A DNA stretch of 64,000 bases from Pseudarthrobacter sp. NS4 (GCF_024758005.1 NZ_CP103288.1:3100001-3164000); one strand, 5' to 3'. Numbered from the stretch's first letter, positions 36,854 through 45,907 are shown. Program-made: numbers and translations. Notes: generated by a model from the sequence alone, not told the origin.

Positions 36854-38176
36854 CTAGGACGGAAACAACAGGAACGCTATGGGGGTCACAAGGATCAGCG
36901 TCAAAGCGACCCGCTGGAACCAGATAACCACCAGCTTCCAGACCGGGATCGGGATATCCGTGGCCATGATGCAGGGAACCAGGGCGGAAAAGAAGATGAT
37001 TCCGGACACGGACACAACACCAACAATGAACTTGACCATCGGTACCGCCTCCGCCGCAAGGAGCGCGGGAAGGAACATCTCTGCAACACCGACCGCACTG
37101 GCCTTTGCCACGAGCATGGGCTCGGGCAGTTGGAGCGCCCAGGTGAAGGGATAGAAAAGGAAGCCCAACCAGTCGAAGACGGGGGTGTAGGTAGCAAGGA
37201 CCAGTCCCAGCAGGCCGATGGAGAGGATGGAGGGAAGGATGGCCATTGCCATCAGGAGGCCGTCCCTGACGTTGGTCCAGACATTGACAGCGAGTGAGGG
37301 TGCTGCTTCCACAGTTTGGCGCGCTTCACGCCAGGCGACCGAGAGGCGGCGGCCGGAAACGTCCTCTTCGGGCTGCGGTACGGCATCGGGGTGGTATTCG
37401 TCCGGGATGCTGTTCAAGGGCCAGATCCTGACCGTGATGGCGGTGACCGCGAAGGTGACCAGGAAGGTGATCCAGAAGTAGGCGGTCCACTGGCCCATCA
37501 GGTCCAGGGTCTTGGCCACAATAACCATGAAGGTGGCGGATACGGTGGAGAACCCAGTGGCAATGATGGCAGACTCACGGGCCGTGTACTTGCCTTCTTT
37601 GTAGACCCGGTTCGTGATGAGCAGGCCGAGGGAGTAGCTGCCCACGAAGGAGGCAACGGCGTCGATCGCGGAGCGCCCCGGGGTCCGCCAAATGGGACGC
37701 ATCACGCGCTGGACAAGGACACCAATGAACTCGAGCAGTCCATAGCTGACCAGAAGTGCCAGGAACACAGCACCGATTGGGACAAGCAGCCCCACGGGAA
37801 TCACGAGCTTTTCAAACAGGAACGGCCCCATGCCGGGTTCAAACAACCATGCCGGCCCCACCCTGAAGACCATCATGAAGCCCACCGCCATTCCCACCAC
37901 TTTCAGCAGCGAGAAGACCAGCTCAACCGCGGACCTCTTCCAGGTGCCGGCGATAAAGGGATATACGGCACCGGCAACAATGACGGCCAGCGCATAAAAC
38001 GGCAGGACCGGACCGGCAGTCGCCTGAAGAAAGGAGACGATGTGGTCCAGCATGATGGTGTTTTTTCCTGCAATCGTCACCGGCACAAAGAACATAAACG
38101 CGCCGATGCCGCTGTAAACGAATAGTTTCCAAGTGTGGCGCGACGCCGTGCGGGGGGCGTCTGAGGTGATGGCCAT
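36854..38176 (-). CDS. YjiH-family membrane protein with nucleoside-recognition (Gate) domains
   Basis: 440 residues, about ten helices. VPVTIAGKNTIMLDHIVSFL at the N-terminus and the Gate-type segments DAVASFVGSYSLGLLITNRV and ATGFSTVSATFMVIVAKTL match the YjiH/SpmA-like family of presumed transporters. YjiH proteins often sit beside amidohydrolases or creatininase-like enzymes; none is present here. The divergent IclR regulator across a 141-bp gap probably controls it. Confidence 0.85.
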   Translation of the reverse strand: MAITSDAPRTASRHTWKLFVYSGIGAFMFFVPVTIAGKNTIMLDHIVSFLQATAGPVLPFYALAVIVAGAVYPFIAGTWKRSAVELVFSLLKVVGMAVGFMMVFRVGPAWLFEPGMGPFLFEKLVIPVGLLVPIGAVFLALLVSYGLLEFIGVLVQRVMRPIWRTPGRSAIDAVASFVGSYSLGLLITNRVYKEGKYTARESAIIATGFSTVSATFMVIVAKTLDLMGQWTAYFWITFLVTFAVTAITVRIWPLNSIPDEYHPDAVPQPEEDVSGRRLSVAWREARQTVEAAPSLAVNVWTNVRDGLLMAMAILPSILSIGLLGLVLATYTPVFDWLGFLFYPFTWALQLPEPMLVAKASAVGVAEMFLPALLAAEAVPMVKFIVGVVSVSGIIFFSALVPCIMATDIPIPVWKLVVIWFQRVALTLILVTPIAFLLFPS

Positions 38177-38317
38177 CGGTCTGTCTCCTGATTAAGTGCC
38201 GGCCCCTGTGGACCAGCATTTTCTGAATAGAACCATCGCACCGTGAATCGCGGACGGGGACAATGGAATGCATGGGAAAGCAGTCCCAGATATGAGATTC
38301 ACACCACTGGAGGGGCC

Positions 38318-39118
38318 ATGGGCGGTGAAGCAGACAGTTTCCTGCGGCCCCTTCGGATTCTCAGCTACCTGGCGACACAGGCAAATCCGGTCTCAGCCGC
38401 AAGGATTGCCGAGGCCGTAGGGTCCCCGCGTTCTTCCACCTTCCGGCTTCTCCGCGGAATGCAAACACTGGGGTATGTGACCCACATTCCCGAGGAACAG
38501 GCCTATGCCCTGGGCCTCGCGGCCCTGGAAATTGGCCAGGCGTTCGGCATTCAGGCGCCCTTGGCCAGGTACGGCCGCCCCGTCCTGGCCCGACTGGTGG
38601 CCAAGGTGGGTGAAACCGCCCATCTGGCGGTCCTTCATGGCCACGAAACGCTCTACATCCACGAACAAACCGCTCCCCTGCGGGCGCCCTTGGTCACAGC
38701 GAAGGACGTCCGCCTGCCGGCGCACCTGACGGCGTCGGGACGGGTTATCCTCGCCGGTTTGGGCAATGACCAGTTGCAGGCACTGTTCCCGCCCAATTTT
38801 GCCTTTATCCAGCGGACCGGCCGGGGCCCGCGGACCTACGCCGAGCTGCTCCAGCAGCTGGCTTCCACCCGGAGGCAAGGGTTTGCCCGTGAGTTCGGCG
38901 AGGTGACCGAAGGACTGACCTCCATCGCCAAGGCTGTCCGGGACCGTACCGGAAGGGTGGTGGCTTCAATCGCCGTGACCCACACCTACGACAAACAGGT
39001 GCCCGCGCTTCCGCCCGCCCATGAAGGCATGCTGGACGACATGATCCTGGCTGCTTTGGACCGTGCAGCCATGGAGCTCAGCCGCAGACTGGGGTGGGAT
39101 CCGGAGCGCAGGGTGTGA
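38318..39118 (+). CDS. IclR-family transcriptional regulator
   Basis: 266 residues from ATG 38318, chosen because GGAGGGG lies just upstream; an earlier frame start at 38243 lacks a ribosome site. The N-terminal winged helix (FLRPLRILSYLATQANPVSA, then SPRSSTFRLLRGMQTLGYV) and the C-terminal ligand domain (ETAHLAVLHGHETLYIHEQ, LTASGRVILAGL, RRQGFAREFGEVTEGLTSIA) are complete. It is divergent from the YjiH-type gene, its likely target. A terminator follows. Confidence 0.92.
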   Translation: MGGEADSFLRPLRILSYLATQANPVSAARIAEAVGSPRSSTFRLLRGMQTLGYVTHIPEEQAYALGLAALEIGQAFGIQAPLARYGRPVLARLVAKVGETAHLAVLHGHETLYIHEQTAPLRAPLVTAKDVRLPAHLTASGRVILAGLGNDQLQALFPPNFAFIQRTGRGPRTYAELLQQLASTRRQGFAREFGEVTEGLTSIAKAVRDRTGRVVASIAVTHTYDKQVPALPPAHEGMLDDMILAALDRAAMELSRRLGWDPERRV

Positions 39119-39141
39119 AGGCGACTCAGCGGACCAAAAGA

Positions 39142-39175
39142 AAGGGCCCCGGAACCGTGGGGTTCCGGGGGCCTT
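39142..39175 (+). terminator. Terminator-like hairpin after the IclR gene
   Basis: An approximately 15-bp stem with one imperfect position (39142-39156 with 39161-39175) and a 4-base loop. The T tail is weak on both strands. It lies between the convergent IclR gene and the secreted-protein gene and may stop both. Confidence 0.7.
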
Positions 39176-39217
39176 ACCTGTAGCGGTGGGACTTTTAACC
39201 GCCGCAGCTAGCTGATA

Positions 39218-40576
39218 TCACCCGCCGGCGGCACCTGTGGGGGGCTCGTAAAAGTGCCAGTACCGGCTTGTGGCGTTCACATCTGCGAGCAGCAACAGGC
39301 CGCTGTTGGCCGTGCCCCGCGCCGCGCTGTTGAGGTTTTGCTTCGTGGATGTCACGTTGTGGGTGTACTGGTCGGCGTCCATGATACGAAGCGTCTTCGT
39401 CGCTGTGGTGAAGTTGATGTTGTTCAGCGGCGAGGACTTTTCGTAGATCGCGCCTCCCGAGCTGGTGCAGGCACCGGCGTTCGGTGTGCCGCTCGGTTTT
39501 GGATAGGTAGCGAAGGTACGCAACCTCTGCGTGCTCTCATCGATCAGGACCATCACCCGGTTCGGGCACTCGGCCACAGTTGCAATGGTGTGCGCCGACC
39601 AGGTCTTGGTCGTTTTATTCAATGCCAACAGCTGAATCAGCGGCTGGGATGCCGCCGTGAACGACGTCTTGATGGCGGCGAAAACTTGATCACCCGTCGA
39701 GTCGAGCCACTTCAGGTTCATGTGGTCATCACCGCTGCGCTGCCCCTTCACCGCGGCGACAGGAGTGGTCCAGTTGGTGTTCGCTGCTCCATCGACGTGG
39801 TGGCTCCAGTACATGCCGTCATTGGCGTCACCGAGCTGCCGGTTCCACATCACGCCGATCTTTCCGTCGAACGCGATCACAGCCGAGGTGTCGTCCACAG
39901 ACACGTTGCTCAAGGACGAAGGATGCGCGAACGGCTTCCCCCACGTTTTGCCATCTGTGCCAGTGACGTTCAAATAGATTTTGTTCCTCTGCTGCCACGT
40001 CGCCCATACCCGGCCGGTCGAGTCCTTATCGATGGTCAGGGCCTCAACGCGCTGGTTGTTGATCTGTGAGGAATCCCGCAGCTTGTACATCTTCGTAACC
40101 GGGTCGTAGCTGTAACGCCGCATGGTCGTTGGGTAGTTCGGCTCAGCCGGCAGACCGTCCTTGACGAACTTATAGCTCGCCACATGCAACGTCATCCCGT
40201 CCCACAACACGTCATGATGCGTGTTCGCCCGCGGGTCCGTCGCCACACCAGTATCAACCCACGTCCCGGCGTTGAACTTGAAGATATGAAAATCCGAGCT
40301 AGCGGTGTGCCACAGGTTCCCCCACCAGCTCCCGCCGTGAAACCACAACCCACTCGTTGACCGCTTCGTACCCGTCGGTGTGCCCGTCCCGGAATGCGAC
40401 GGGCCCTGAACCCCAACATCACCGGGAGCGGCCGACGCCGCAGGTACCACCACAACACCCAGCGCAAGCAACAGCGCTGTCAGCGGTGCTGCCAGCAGTA
40501 CATGGAGCCGCAAATCCCGCGACCTGCGTGAACAAAAACCAGCCGGGCGACTCACTGGCGCTTTAGCTTTTGACAT
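39218..40576 (-). CDS. Secreted protein of unknown function, probable beta-propeller
   Basis: 452 residues. A long signal peptide (basic start, hydrophobic core HVLLAAPLTALLLALGVVVV, then VPAASAA-A cleavage near residue 49). The mature part has recurring W-containing strands (SGLWFHGGSWWGNLWHTASS, STGRVWATWQQRN, KIGVMWNRQLGDANDGMYWS), suggesting a six- or seven-blade propeller like sialidase/neuraminidase folds, but no Asp-box or enzyme motif is certain. It sits just outside the IS cluster. The function is not recognised. Confidence 0.8.
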   Translation of the reverse strand: MSKAKAPVSRPAGFCSRRSRDLRLHVLLAAPLTALLLALGVVVVPAASAAPGDVGVQGPSHSGTGTPTGTKRSTSGLWFHGGSWWGNLWHTASSDFHIFKFNAGTWVDTGVATDPRANTHHDVLWDGMTLHVASYKFVKDGLPAEPNYPTTMRRYSYDPVTKMYKLRDSSQINNQRVEALTIDKDSTGRVWATWQQRNKIYLNVTGTDGKTWGKPFAHPSSLSNVSVDDTSAVIAFDGKIGVMWNRQLGDANDGMYWSHHVDGAANTNWTTPVAAVKGQRSGDDHMNLKWLDSTGDQVFAAIKTSFTAASQPLIQLLALNKTTKTWSAHTIATVAECPNRVMVLIDESTQRLRTFATYPKPSGTPNAGACTSSGGAIYEKSSPLNNINFTTATKTLRIMDADQYTHNVTSTKQNLNSAARGTANSGLLLLADVNATSRYWHFYEPPTGAAGG

Positions 40577-40773
40577 CTCTAATCCTTAACCGTTGAGGAA
40601 AGCAATCTCAGTCGACACCAGCTTGCGCACTGAATGTCCGGGTAATCGAACGCCTGGATCTGGGGACAACCTAATCCCCGCGGACGAACCCGGGCAATGC
40701 TGCGCCTGGCATTGTGTGGAAACCCGCACATTTTCGCGAAGACCCCCCGGCCGAAGCGCCGACCGTCCTTGGA

Positions 40774-40781
40774 ACTGCCCC
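40774..40781. repeat. Target-site duplication of the IS256 element, left copy
   Basis: ACTGCCCC directly abuts the left inverted repeat and recurs at 42163-42170 right after the right inverted repeat. Eight bases is the usual duplication of the IS256 family. Confidence 0.9.
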
Positions 40782-42162
40782 GGGACTGTCCGATAAACGG
40801 TGTGTGGGTCCGGCCGCTTTTCATTATTGAGTGGTTCTTTCGAACCGGCCCGCGAAGGTAATCGCGAACGCGTTTAGGGCAGGCTTCCACCTCATCACCC
40901 AGCGTGCCCGGCCGCCGCCGGTGGGATCAAGCGATCTGGTGACCAGATACAGGCATTTCAGGGCAGCGGTTTCATTTGGAAAGTGCCCGCGGGCCCTTAC
41001 TGCCCTTCTGTAGCGGGCGTTGATCAACTCGATTGCGTTCGTCGTGCAGATCACCCGCCGGATCTCCACGTCGTACTCCAGGAAGGGCACGAACTCAGCC
41101 CACGAGGATTCCCAGAGCCGCACGATGGCCGGATATCGCTGGCCCCATTCGGCCGTGAACTCGGCGAACCGGTCCTTCGCCGCTTGCTCGGACGGGGCCG
41201 TATAGACGGGCTTGAGCGCCTTGACGATACCGTCACGGTGCTGGCGTCCGGCATAGCGGAAGCTGTTGCGGATCAAGTGCACGATGCACTGCTGCACGAC
41301 CGTTCGCTCCCACGTGGTTGTGATCGCCTCCGGCAAGCCCTTGAGCCCGTCGCAGACGGCGATCAACACCTCTTCCACGCCCCGGTTCTTCAGCTCGGAG
41401 AATACCTGCAGCCAGAACCGGGCGCCCTCGCCGCCGTCGCCGGCCCAGATGCCCAGAATCTCCCGCTCCCCGTTGGTGGTGACCCCCATGACGACGTAGA
41501 ACGGGGTGTTGCGCACCTGCCCGTCACGGACCTTGACCACGACCGCGTCAACGAAGAGCACCGGATAGACCGAATCCAAAGGCCGGGCAGACCATTCGGC
41601 CAATTCGCCAGAGACTTTCTCCGTGATGCGGCTGATGGTGTCCTTGGAGACCTTGGCGCCATAGACCTCCTCGAAGTGCGCGGCGATTTCCCCGGTGGTC
41701 AGCCCCCGTGCGGACAGCGAGAGGACGATCTGATCGATCCCGTCCAGACGCCGTTTCCGCTTGGGAACGATTACCGGCTCGAACGATCCGTCCCGATCCC
41801 GGGGCACCTCAATCTCGACCGGGCCGATCTCGGTCAGCACGGTCTTTGACCTGGTGCCGTTGCGCATGTTGGCGCCGACCGGTGTCTGACCGTGTTCGTG
41901 CCCGAGGTGCTCGGTCAGCTCAGCTTCCAGCGCGGTCTCGAGCACGTTCCTGGTTAGCTGGTTCAGCAGCCCGCCGGGGCCGACCAGGCTCACGCCCTGT
42001 TCCTTGGCCTGCGCGAGCAACCGCTCCGCAAGTTCCTTCTGATCGATGATCTCTCCCGTCACAGGATCGATCATCACCCCTGTCATCTCGGTCGTGGACT
42101 CCGACATGGCCGTCTCCTTTCGGATCAGGCCGGACTCCACACACCGTTATTCAGACAGTCCC
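40782..42162 (-). mobile_element. Complete IS256-family insertion sequence
   Basis: 1381 bp. The inverted repeats GGGACTGTCCGATAAACGGT (40782 onward) and GGGACTGTCTGAATAACGGT (complement of 42162 leftward) match over about 28 bases with a few mismatches. They are flanked by the perfect 8-bp duplication ACTGCCCC. One intact transposase gene lies inside. The element is inserted in the 3' end of an older IS3-family remnant, so it is a recent, probably active, arrival. Confidence 0.93.
40824..42107 (-). CDS. IS256-family transposase
   Basis: 427 residues from ATG 42107, preceded by AAAGGAG; an upstream in-frame ATG at 42140 lies inside the inverted repeat and lacks a ribosome site. It has the mutator-type DDE catalytic set: VLFVDAVVVKVRDG, AVCDGLKGLPEAI and TTNAIELINARYRRAVRARG. 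The N-terminal HTH-like part contains LTRNVLETALEAELTEHLGH. It catalyses excision and insertion of the element via circular intermediates in the family. No frameshift or stop interrupts it. Confidence 0.95.
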   Translation of the reverse strand: MSESTTEMTGVMIDPVTGEIIDQKELAERLLAQAKEQGVSLVGPGGLLNQLTRNVLETALEAELTEHLGHEHGQTPVGANMRNGTRSKTVLTEIGPVEIEVPRDRDGSFEPVIVPKRKRRLDGIDQIVLSLSARGLTTGEIAAHFEEVYGAKVSKDTISRITEKVSGELAEWSARPLDSVYPVLFVDAVVVKVRDGQVRNTPFYVVMGVTTNGEREILGIWAGDGGEGARFWLQVFSELKNRGVEEVLIAVCDGLKGLPEAITTTWERTVVQQCIVHLIRNSFRYAGRQHRDGIVKALKPVYTAPSEQAAKDRFAEFTAEWGQRYPAIVRLWESSWAEFVPFLEYDVEIRRVICTTNAIELINARYRRAVRARGHFPNETAALKCLYLVTRSLDPTGGGRARWVMRWKPALNAFAITFAGRFERTTQ

Positions 42163-42170
42163 ACTGCCCC
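42163..42170. repeat. Target-site duplication of the IS256 element, right copy
   Basis: ACTGCCCC immediately follows the right inverted repeat and equals the bases at 40774-40781. Confidence 0.9.
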
Positions 42171-42390
42171 GGCTCATGTTGACTCGGGTCTTCGCCAAAG
42201 GTGAGCGCCAGCGAGTTGTTTGTTTCATATTCGACGGGCTAAGGTTCCCAACCGTCGTTGTCGTCGTCTGCGGTGGCAGGTTGCTCGATCCTGGTCGTGA
42301 CTGCAGCAGCGAGAAGAACGACTCCATGGTAGCGTTGTCCGGCCACTGCCAGAGCGAGTTTGGACCAACCAGGAGCGTTGAAATGGACTG
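42163..42390 (-). pseudogene. IS3-family transposase (OrfB) remnant
   Basis: On the minus strand the frame reads LWQWPDNATMESFFSLLQ, the conserved WDNA-ESFF end of IS3 OrfB, and then jumps to VGNLSPSNMKQ and AKTRVNMSRGS, the usual C-terminal LSPxxYE and TRVN segments. The N-terminal two thirds and an internal stretch are missing. The IS256 element is inserted at the final codons. It is non-functional. Confidence 0.75.
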
Positions 42391-42441
42391 TGAGCACTTA
42401 AAACAAAAGCAGGTCAGAGGCGAAACCCAATGACCTGCGTT

Positions 42442-42481
42442 TGTAGCGGTGGGGAGGCTCGATCTCCCGACCTCACGATTA
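42442..42481. repeat. Left 40-bp direct repeat: 3' half of tRNA-Met (att footprint)
   Basis: Identical over 40 bases to 45912-45951, which is the 3' half (anticodon loop to acceptor) of the intact tRNA-Met. To its left, a decayed copy of the tRNA terminator can still be seen (about 42397-42441). Orientation is as expected for the far end of an element integrated into the tRNA 3' end. Confidence 0.85.
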
Positions 42482-42676
42482 GGTGGCAAGACCTTTCCCC
42501 AGCTTCCGACCTATGCCGTAAGGCTTTCATCTATAAGGGAAATGACCTTAGAGGCCCTTCTCTGATCTTCGGACGATTCCTCCGCATTTCAGAGTATTCG
42601 TTGGATAAGCGTTGGGTACGGGACTACCGCGTACAAAGCAGAGTGAATGGAACGCGGTACGAATTCGTCACTATGT

Positions 42677-43700
42677 GGGCTCTTCGCATTAGGCGTGGTT
42701 GGTCTCTTTGACGGTAGGGGCGGTGGCCGCCGGCGGCGAGTAGGCATCTGAGTCTGTAGTTGGTGAAGTTGCGGAAGCCGCGGGCGATTCTTCGGGTGGT
42801 TTCGATGACGCCGTTGATCGCTTCGGTGGGGCCGTTGGAGGCATCGGAGGTGTCGAAGTAGGCCAGGATCACGGCCTTCCATTGTTTGAGTGTGCGGCCG
42901 AGCCGGGCGACTTCAGGGGTCGGGCAGGACGGGAATGACGCGATGACGAGTACCCTGCCCGGCCCGGGTGTGGCGTGGTAGATGTTGCGGAGTTTCTGGT
43001 AGCACTGCCAGGCGATGGTGACTTCGTGGTCCGGGTCCCCGAGGGTGAGTTTCGCATCGAGGCATGCGGCCTGTTTGCCGGTGAGGTGTTCGGCGCCGAT
43101 CTGCAGGGTCCGGCGGATCCCGTAGAGCGGATCGCCCTTACGGCCCCGGTGCCCGAGCGTGTCTTGCCGGACCCGGCGGCGTACTTCATCGACCATCGCG
43201 GAGCCGGGCTTCACGACATGGAACGCGTCCAGGACGGTGATGGCTTCGGGCAGTCCGTCGCGGATCGCGTTCGCGTAGCCGCTGAAGGGATCCAGCGCCG
43301 CAGTCTTGATCCCGGCGGTAAATTCAACCCCCGGTCTTTGAGCCAGTAGGCGTGGGCTTTCCTGGACCGGCCCGGTACGAGGTCCAGCAACCTGGCGTGC
43401 ACCACGCCGTTCGCGTCGCGGGTGTGGTCCACGATCCCGGTGACCATGCCGGACCCCGGCGGGCCGGTGTGGGACCAGACATGCTCATCCACGCCGAGCG
43501 CGTTCACTCCTGCCAGGTGCCCGGTGGCTGAGAGCCGGCGGGTGGCTTCAGCCTTCATGGCGTCCCAGGCCGTGTGCCAGGAGACGCCGAGCTGGCGGGC
43601 CAGGGCCGAGACCGAGGTATTGAAACGCTGCAGCGCATCGGTTGCCCTGCGAGGGCGGCAGCTAAAACCGCCACAATCAGGAACCGGAGCAGCGTGGGAG
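42677..43700 (-). pseudogene. ISL3-family transposase, frameshifted and 5'-truncated
   Basis: The minus strand encodes a recognisable ISL3 transposase in two frames. The N-terminal portion has TSVSALARQLGVSWHTAWDA and GVNALGVDEHVWSH with the first catalytic Asp. After about 43320 the reading continues one frame over as TAGIKTAALDPFSGYANA, VVKPGSAMVDEVRRRVRQDT and NGPTEAINGVIETTRRIARG, which supplies the catalytic Glu. The extreme N-terminus is replaced by the microsatellite. An end resembling an ISL3 inverted repeat (GGGCTCTTCGCATTA at 42677) marks the 3' border. It is inactive. Confidence 0.85.
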
Positions 43701-43721
43701 CGTGGCGCAAGGATCCGCCAT

Positions 43722-43793
43722 CTGCGTGCCTGCGTGCCTGCGTGCCTGCGTGCCTGCGTGCCTGCGTGCCTGCGTGCCTGCGTGCCTGCGTGG
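43722..43793. repeat. 8-bp microsatellite (CTGCGTGC) x 9
   Basis: Eight perfect units of CTGCGTGC and a ninth ending in G run without gaps from 43722 to 43793, at the truncated 5' end of the ISL3 remnant. Such tracts expand and contract by slippage. It shows no spacers and is not a CRISPR. Confidence 0.95.
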
Positions 43794-43983
43794 AACACTA
43801 ACAGTGTGAGCCATGGATTTCCTATCCGGTGGCCGGTGCGCTGCACGAAGGCACCGTAGGAGGCTGACGAGCAGATGCGTGCACACCTGTTTCGCCCCTA
43901 GCACCATCCAACAAAAAGGCCTGGACCGCAAGAGTGCAGCGACGGTATTCAATCCTGGGCGAAAGCGGACTTGACGGTGAGCA

Positions 43984-44985
43984 TTAATTGGCCACTGTGA
44001 AGGGAATTACGGTCACCCCGGAATTTGTAGAGCCCAGCGTGTCGTCACGGCATGACGTTCGCAGGTGCAGCTTATGTACACCGTTGGTCAGAGTCCTGGT
44101 ATCGATCGCGATGGGGGCTGATCCAAACGGCTCGGCGTTCCAAAGCACGGTTCCAGGTTCGGACGGAACGGCGTGAAAATCCGGGTCGATCGAGATGAAA
44201 GAGTGAGTCGCCGGGAGCGAGCCATCGGGGCGAGTGGTCGAATCTACTACCGGCGTCCAGATTCCTGATACCGGACTGTCAGGAATGGGAACGGTACGGA
44301 GCGAGGCCTCACAGTACAGCGTGTGGGTGTACCAGCCCTTGCCCCGCAGGAAGGGATCCCTGGATATGTTGGACACAGACGCGCCGTTTTGGATGTTGAC
44401 CTGCCAGTTCAAGTTAGTTCGCATTTCCTTGCCGCCCGGCTCCGGGACGAACCCGCGGAAACGAACCTCCTGCAAGCCTGAATGGTTAAAGGAAGAAATT
44501 GGCTGCGAGAACGTCAGCCAGCGCTCACATGTTCCCGTACACACAAAGTCGCCTTTGCCTGTGCTGGACGGGCCGGGGCAAGTGAAGTTCGTCGCGGTCG
44601 CCCGTAGGTAACACTTCTGAACTATGGTTTCGGTGTCGGAGGTTTTGAACACCATCGAGACGTAATTGGCCTTGCCCGGGTTGTCATGGAGGATCACCCG
44701 TACATGCACGGTCAAGTTGCCCGAACTGATCGTTTCACGTTCAGGTATGCACGCCCCCATGTGTACATGGCCATGATTGGTGGTGGAGTTGTCGGCCTGA
44801 TCACTGTCCGGCATCCACCATGCTTGAGCATCTATGAAATGCCGGGTCTCGGCGTAGGTCGTGCCGTCCGCGGCAGGGGCACCAATGCACGGCCCGGCCG
44901 CAGCCTGAGCAGCGCCCGAACTCAGTGCAGGCATAAAACCACAGATCAACGCAAGACCAACTACCGGTGCTAGGAATCTCCTCAT
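43984..44985 (-). CDS. Secreted protein of unknown function carried in the tRNA-Met island
   Basis: 333 residues from ATG 44985 (AAGGA eight bases upstream); an ATG nine bases earlier is possible. The signal peptide FLAPVVGLALICGFMPALSS ends near AAQAAA. The mature protein has about eight Cys, so probably disulfides, with His/Asp-rich HGHVHMGACIP and beta-strand patterns ending in HKLHLRTSC...GVTVIPFTVAN. It resembles extracellular actinobacterial proteins of unknown role; no catalytic motif is recognised. It may be cargo of the island. The second secreted gene, at 39218, lies outside it. Confidence 0.8.
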   Translation of the reverse strand: MRRFLAPVVGLALICGFMPALSSGAAQAAAGPCIGAPAADGTTYAETRHFIDAQAWWMPDSDQADNSTTNHGHVHMGACIPERETISSGNLTVHVRVILHDNPGKANYVSMVFKTSDTETIVQKCYLRATATNFTCPGPSSTGKGDFVCTGTCERWLTFSQPISSFNHSGLQEVRFRGFVPEPGGKEMRTNLNWQVNIQNGASVSNISRDPFLRGKGWYTHTLYCEASLRTVPIPDSPVSGIWTPVVDSTTRPDGSLPATHSFISIDPDFHAVPSEPGTVLWNAEPFGSAPIAIDTRTLTNGVHKLHLRTSCRDDTLGSTNSGVTVIPFTVAN

Positions 44986-45016
44986 GACCACCATCCTTCG
45001 AAGTACTTATTCGCGT

Positions 45017-45139
45017 CTATTGACTGTTTCTAGTAGCGCCCACTTGGACACCCGCACTGCTCAGGCCATTGACGAGGCAGTGGACAATAGTCGTCTTACC
45101 TGAATTCATCGCCGTTCCGATGACGGCCACGGTTCGGGG
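45017..45139 (-). pseudogene. P-loop NTPase gene fragment
   Basis: A 40-codon minus-strand frame ending TAG reads PRTVAVIGTAMNSGKTTIVH, a clear Walker A (GTAMNSGKTT) on a beta strand, and continues CLVNGLSSAGVQVGATRNSQ. Neither an upstream start nor the rest of an NTPase fold follows in frame. It looks like the broken end of a nucleotide-binding gene within the island. Confidence 0.55.
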
Positions 45140-45391
45140 ACGGGAACCTGCGTGGCGACGGGCTGCAAGGCAAAGTCCTGACGTTCAGCGGCCGGTCCGT
45201 GGCGGGAACCAGGGAAGCTATCGCATCCGGGACTACCCGGCGGGTAGGGAAAGCAGCCTTCACCTTTGTCACGCGACCCCCGTCCAGCGGTTTGACCCAC
45301 ACTCCCCGGTCAGAGCTCATGACTGGACCGTAATCCCGGCACACGGGGCAGGAAAGGGGCGTAGCTACTCGAATTTACGATTAGGTACTAC
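45140..45391. other. Gene-poor stretch in the island
   Basis: I see no frame with convincing coding character here; short ORFs on both strands are inconsistent with each other and lack family motifs. It is probably eroded coding sequence. Confidence 0.5.
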
Positions 45392-45643
45392 TTGGGAAGG
45401 AATATCCCCGCGAATGGTTTCCCCTCCTTAATCACCCAGCAAGGTGCGGCGGCAGCCGGCAACGAGTTCGTCTGGTTTGGCTGTACGTTCCGGGTACAAC
45501 TGGTTACCCATGAGGACATCGAGCCGCCTGTCGACGAGACCGAAACTCCGGGAGCGCCGATCGTGACCACGGACGTCCGCAGCTCCGGCGAGACCTGCTA
45601 CAATAACGCTTCGACCCCGGAGCAGCGGCGCAACCGCTGCTAA
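45392..45643 (+). CDS. Small hypothetical protein
   Basis: 83 residues. From about residue 18 the codons show the strong G/C third-position bias of genuine genes here, and the C-terminus contains RSSGETCYNNASTPEQRRNR. No family is recognised and there is no clear ribosome site, so it may be the surviving 3' end of a longer gene. Confidence 0.4.
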   Translation: MGRNIPANGFPSLITQQGAAAAGNEFVWFGCTFRVQLVTHEDIEPPVDETETPGAPIVTTDVRSSGETCYNNASTPEQRRNRC

Positions 45644-45872
45644 GCCTTGCCCCTAACCAGATCGCCGGCAGGTGCCGACCTGTTTAGCCAGGAGGGCGGC
45701 ACCCGCCACTATTTTTGCCGGTGGCCACCCGGGTGTCTTCCTCAGCGGAAATGTGCAGCGCCTACGCCTCAGCACCCTCGAAGAACTTCGTTCGGCCAGT
45801 CCATACACGCAACCACGCTGGCCGCCCAACTATTGATTTAGTTGGGTTTCCGTTGGATTGGGCCTTAAAACA

Positions 45873-45907
45873 GAAGCAGGCCAGAGGCTTTGCCTCTGGC
45901 CTGCTTC
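45873..45907 (-). terminator. Intrinsic terminator of tRNA-Met
   Basis: A perfect 16-bp stem (45873-45888 with 45892-45907) with a 3-base loop. On the minus strand it is followed by TGTTTTAAGG. It lies 6 bp downstream of tRNA-Met. The decayed counterpart is seen at about 42403-42436. Confidence 0.9.

Noticed and set aside
42442..42481. Second tRNA-Met gene
   Set aside because: Only the 3' half is present; the D-arm and 5' acceptor strand are missing, so it is an attachment-site copy.
42163..42489. Complete small gene on the minus strand
   Set aside because: The upper part reads through the tRNA-Met fragment and only the lower part has IS3 OrfB similarity with deletions, so it is a remnant.
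43722..43793. CRISPR-like periodic repeat
   Set aside because: Units of 8 bp abut without spacers and there are no cas genes; it is a microsatellite.
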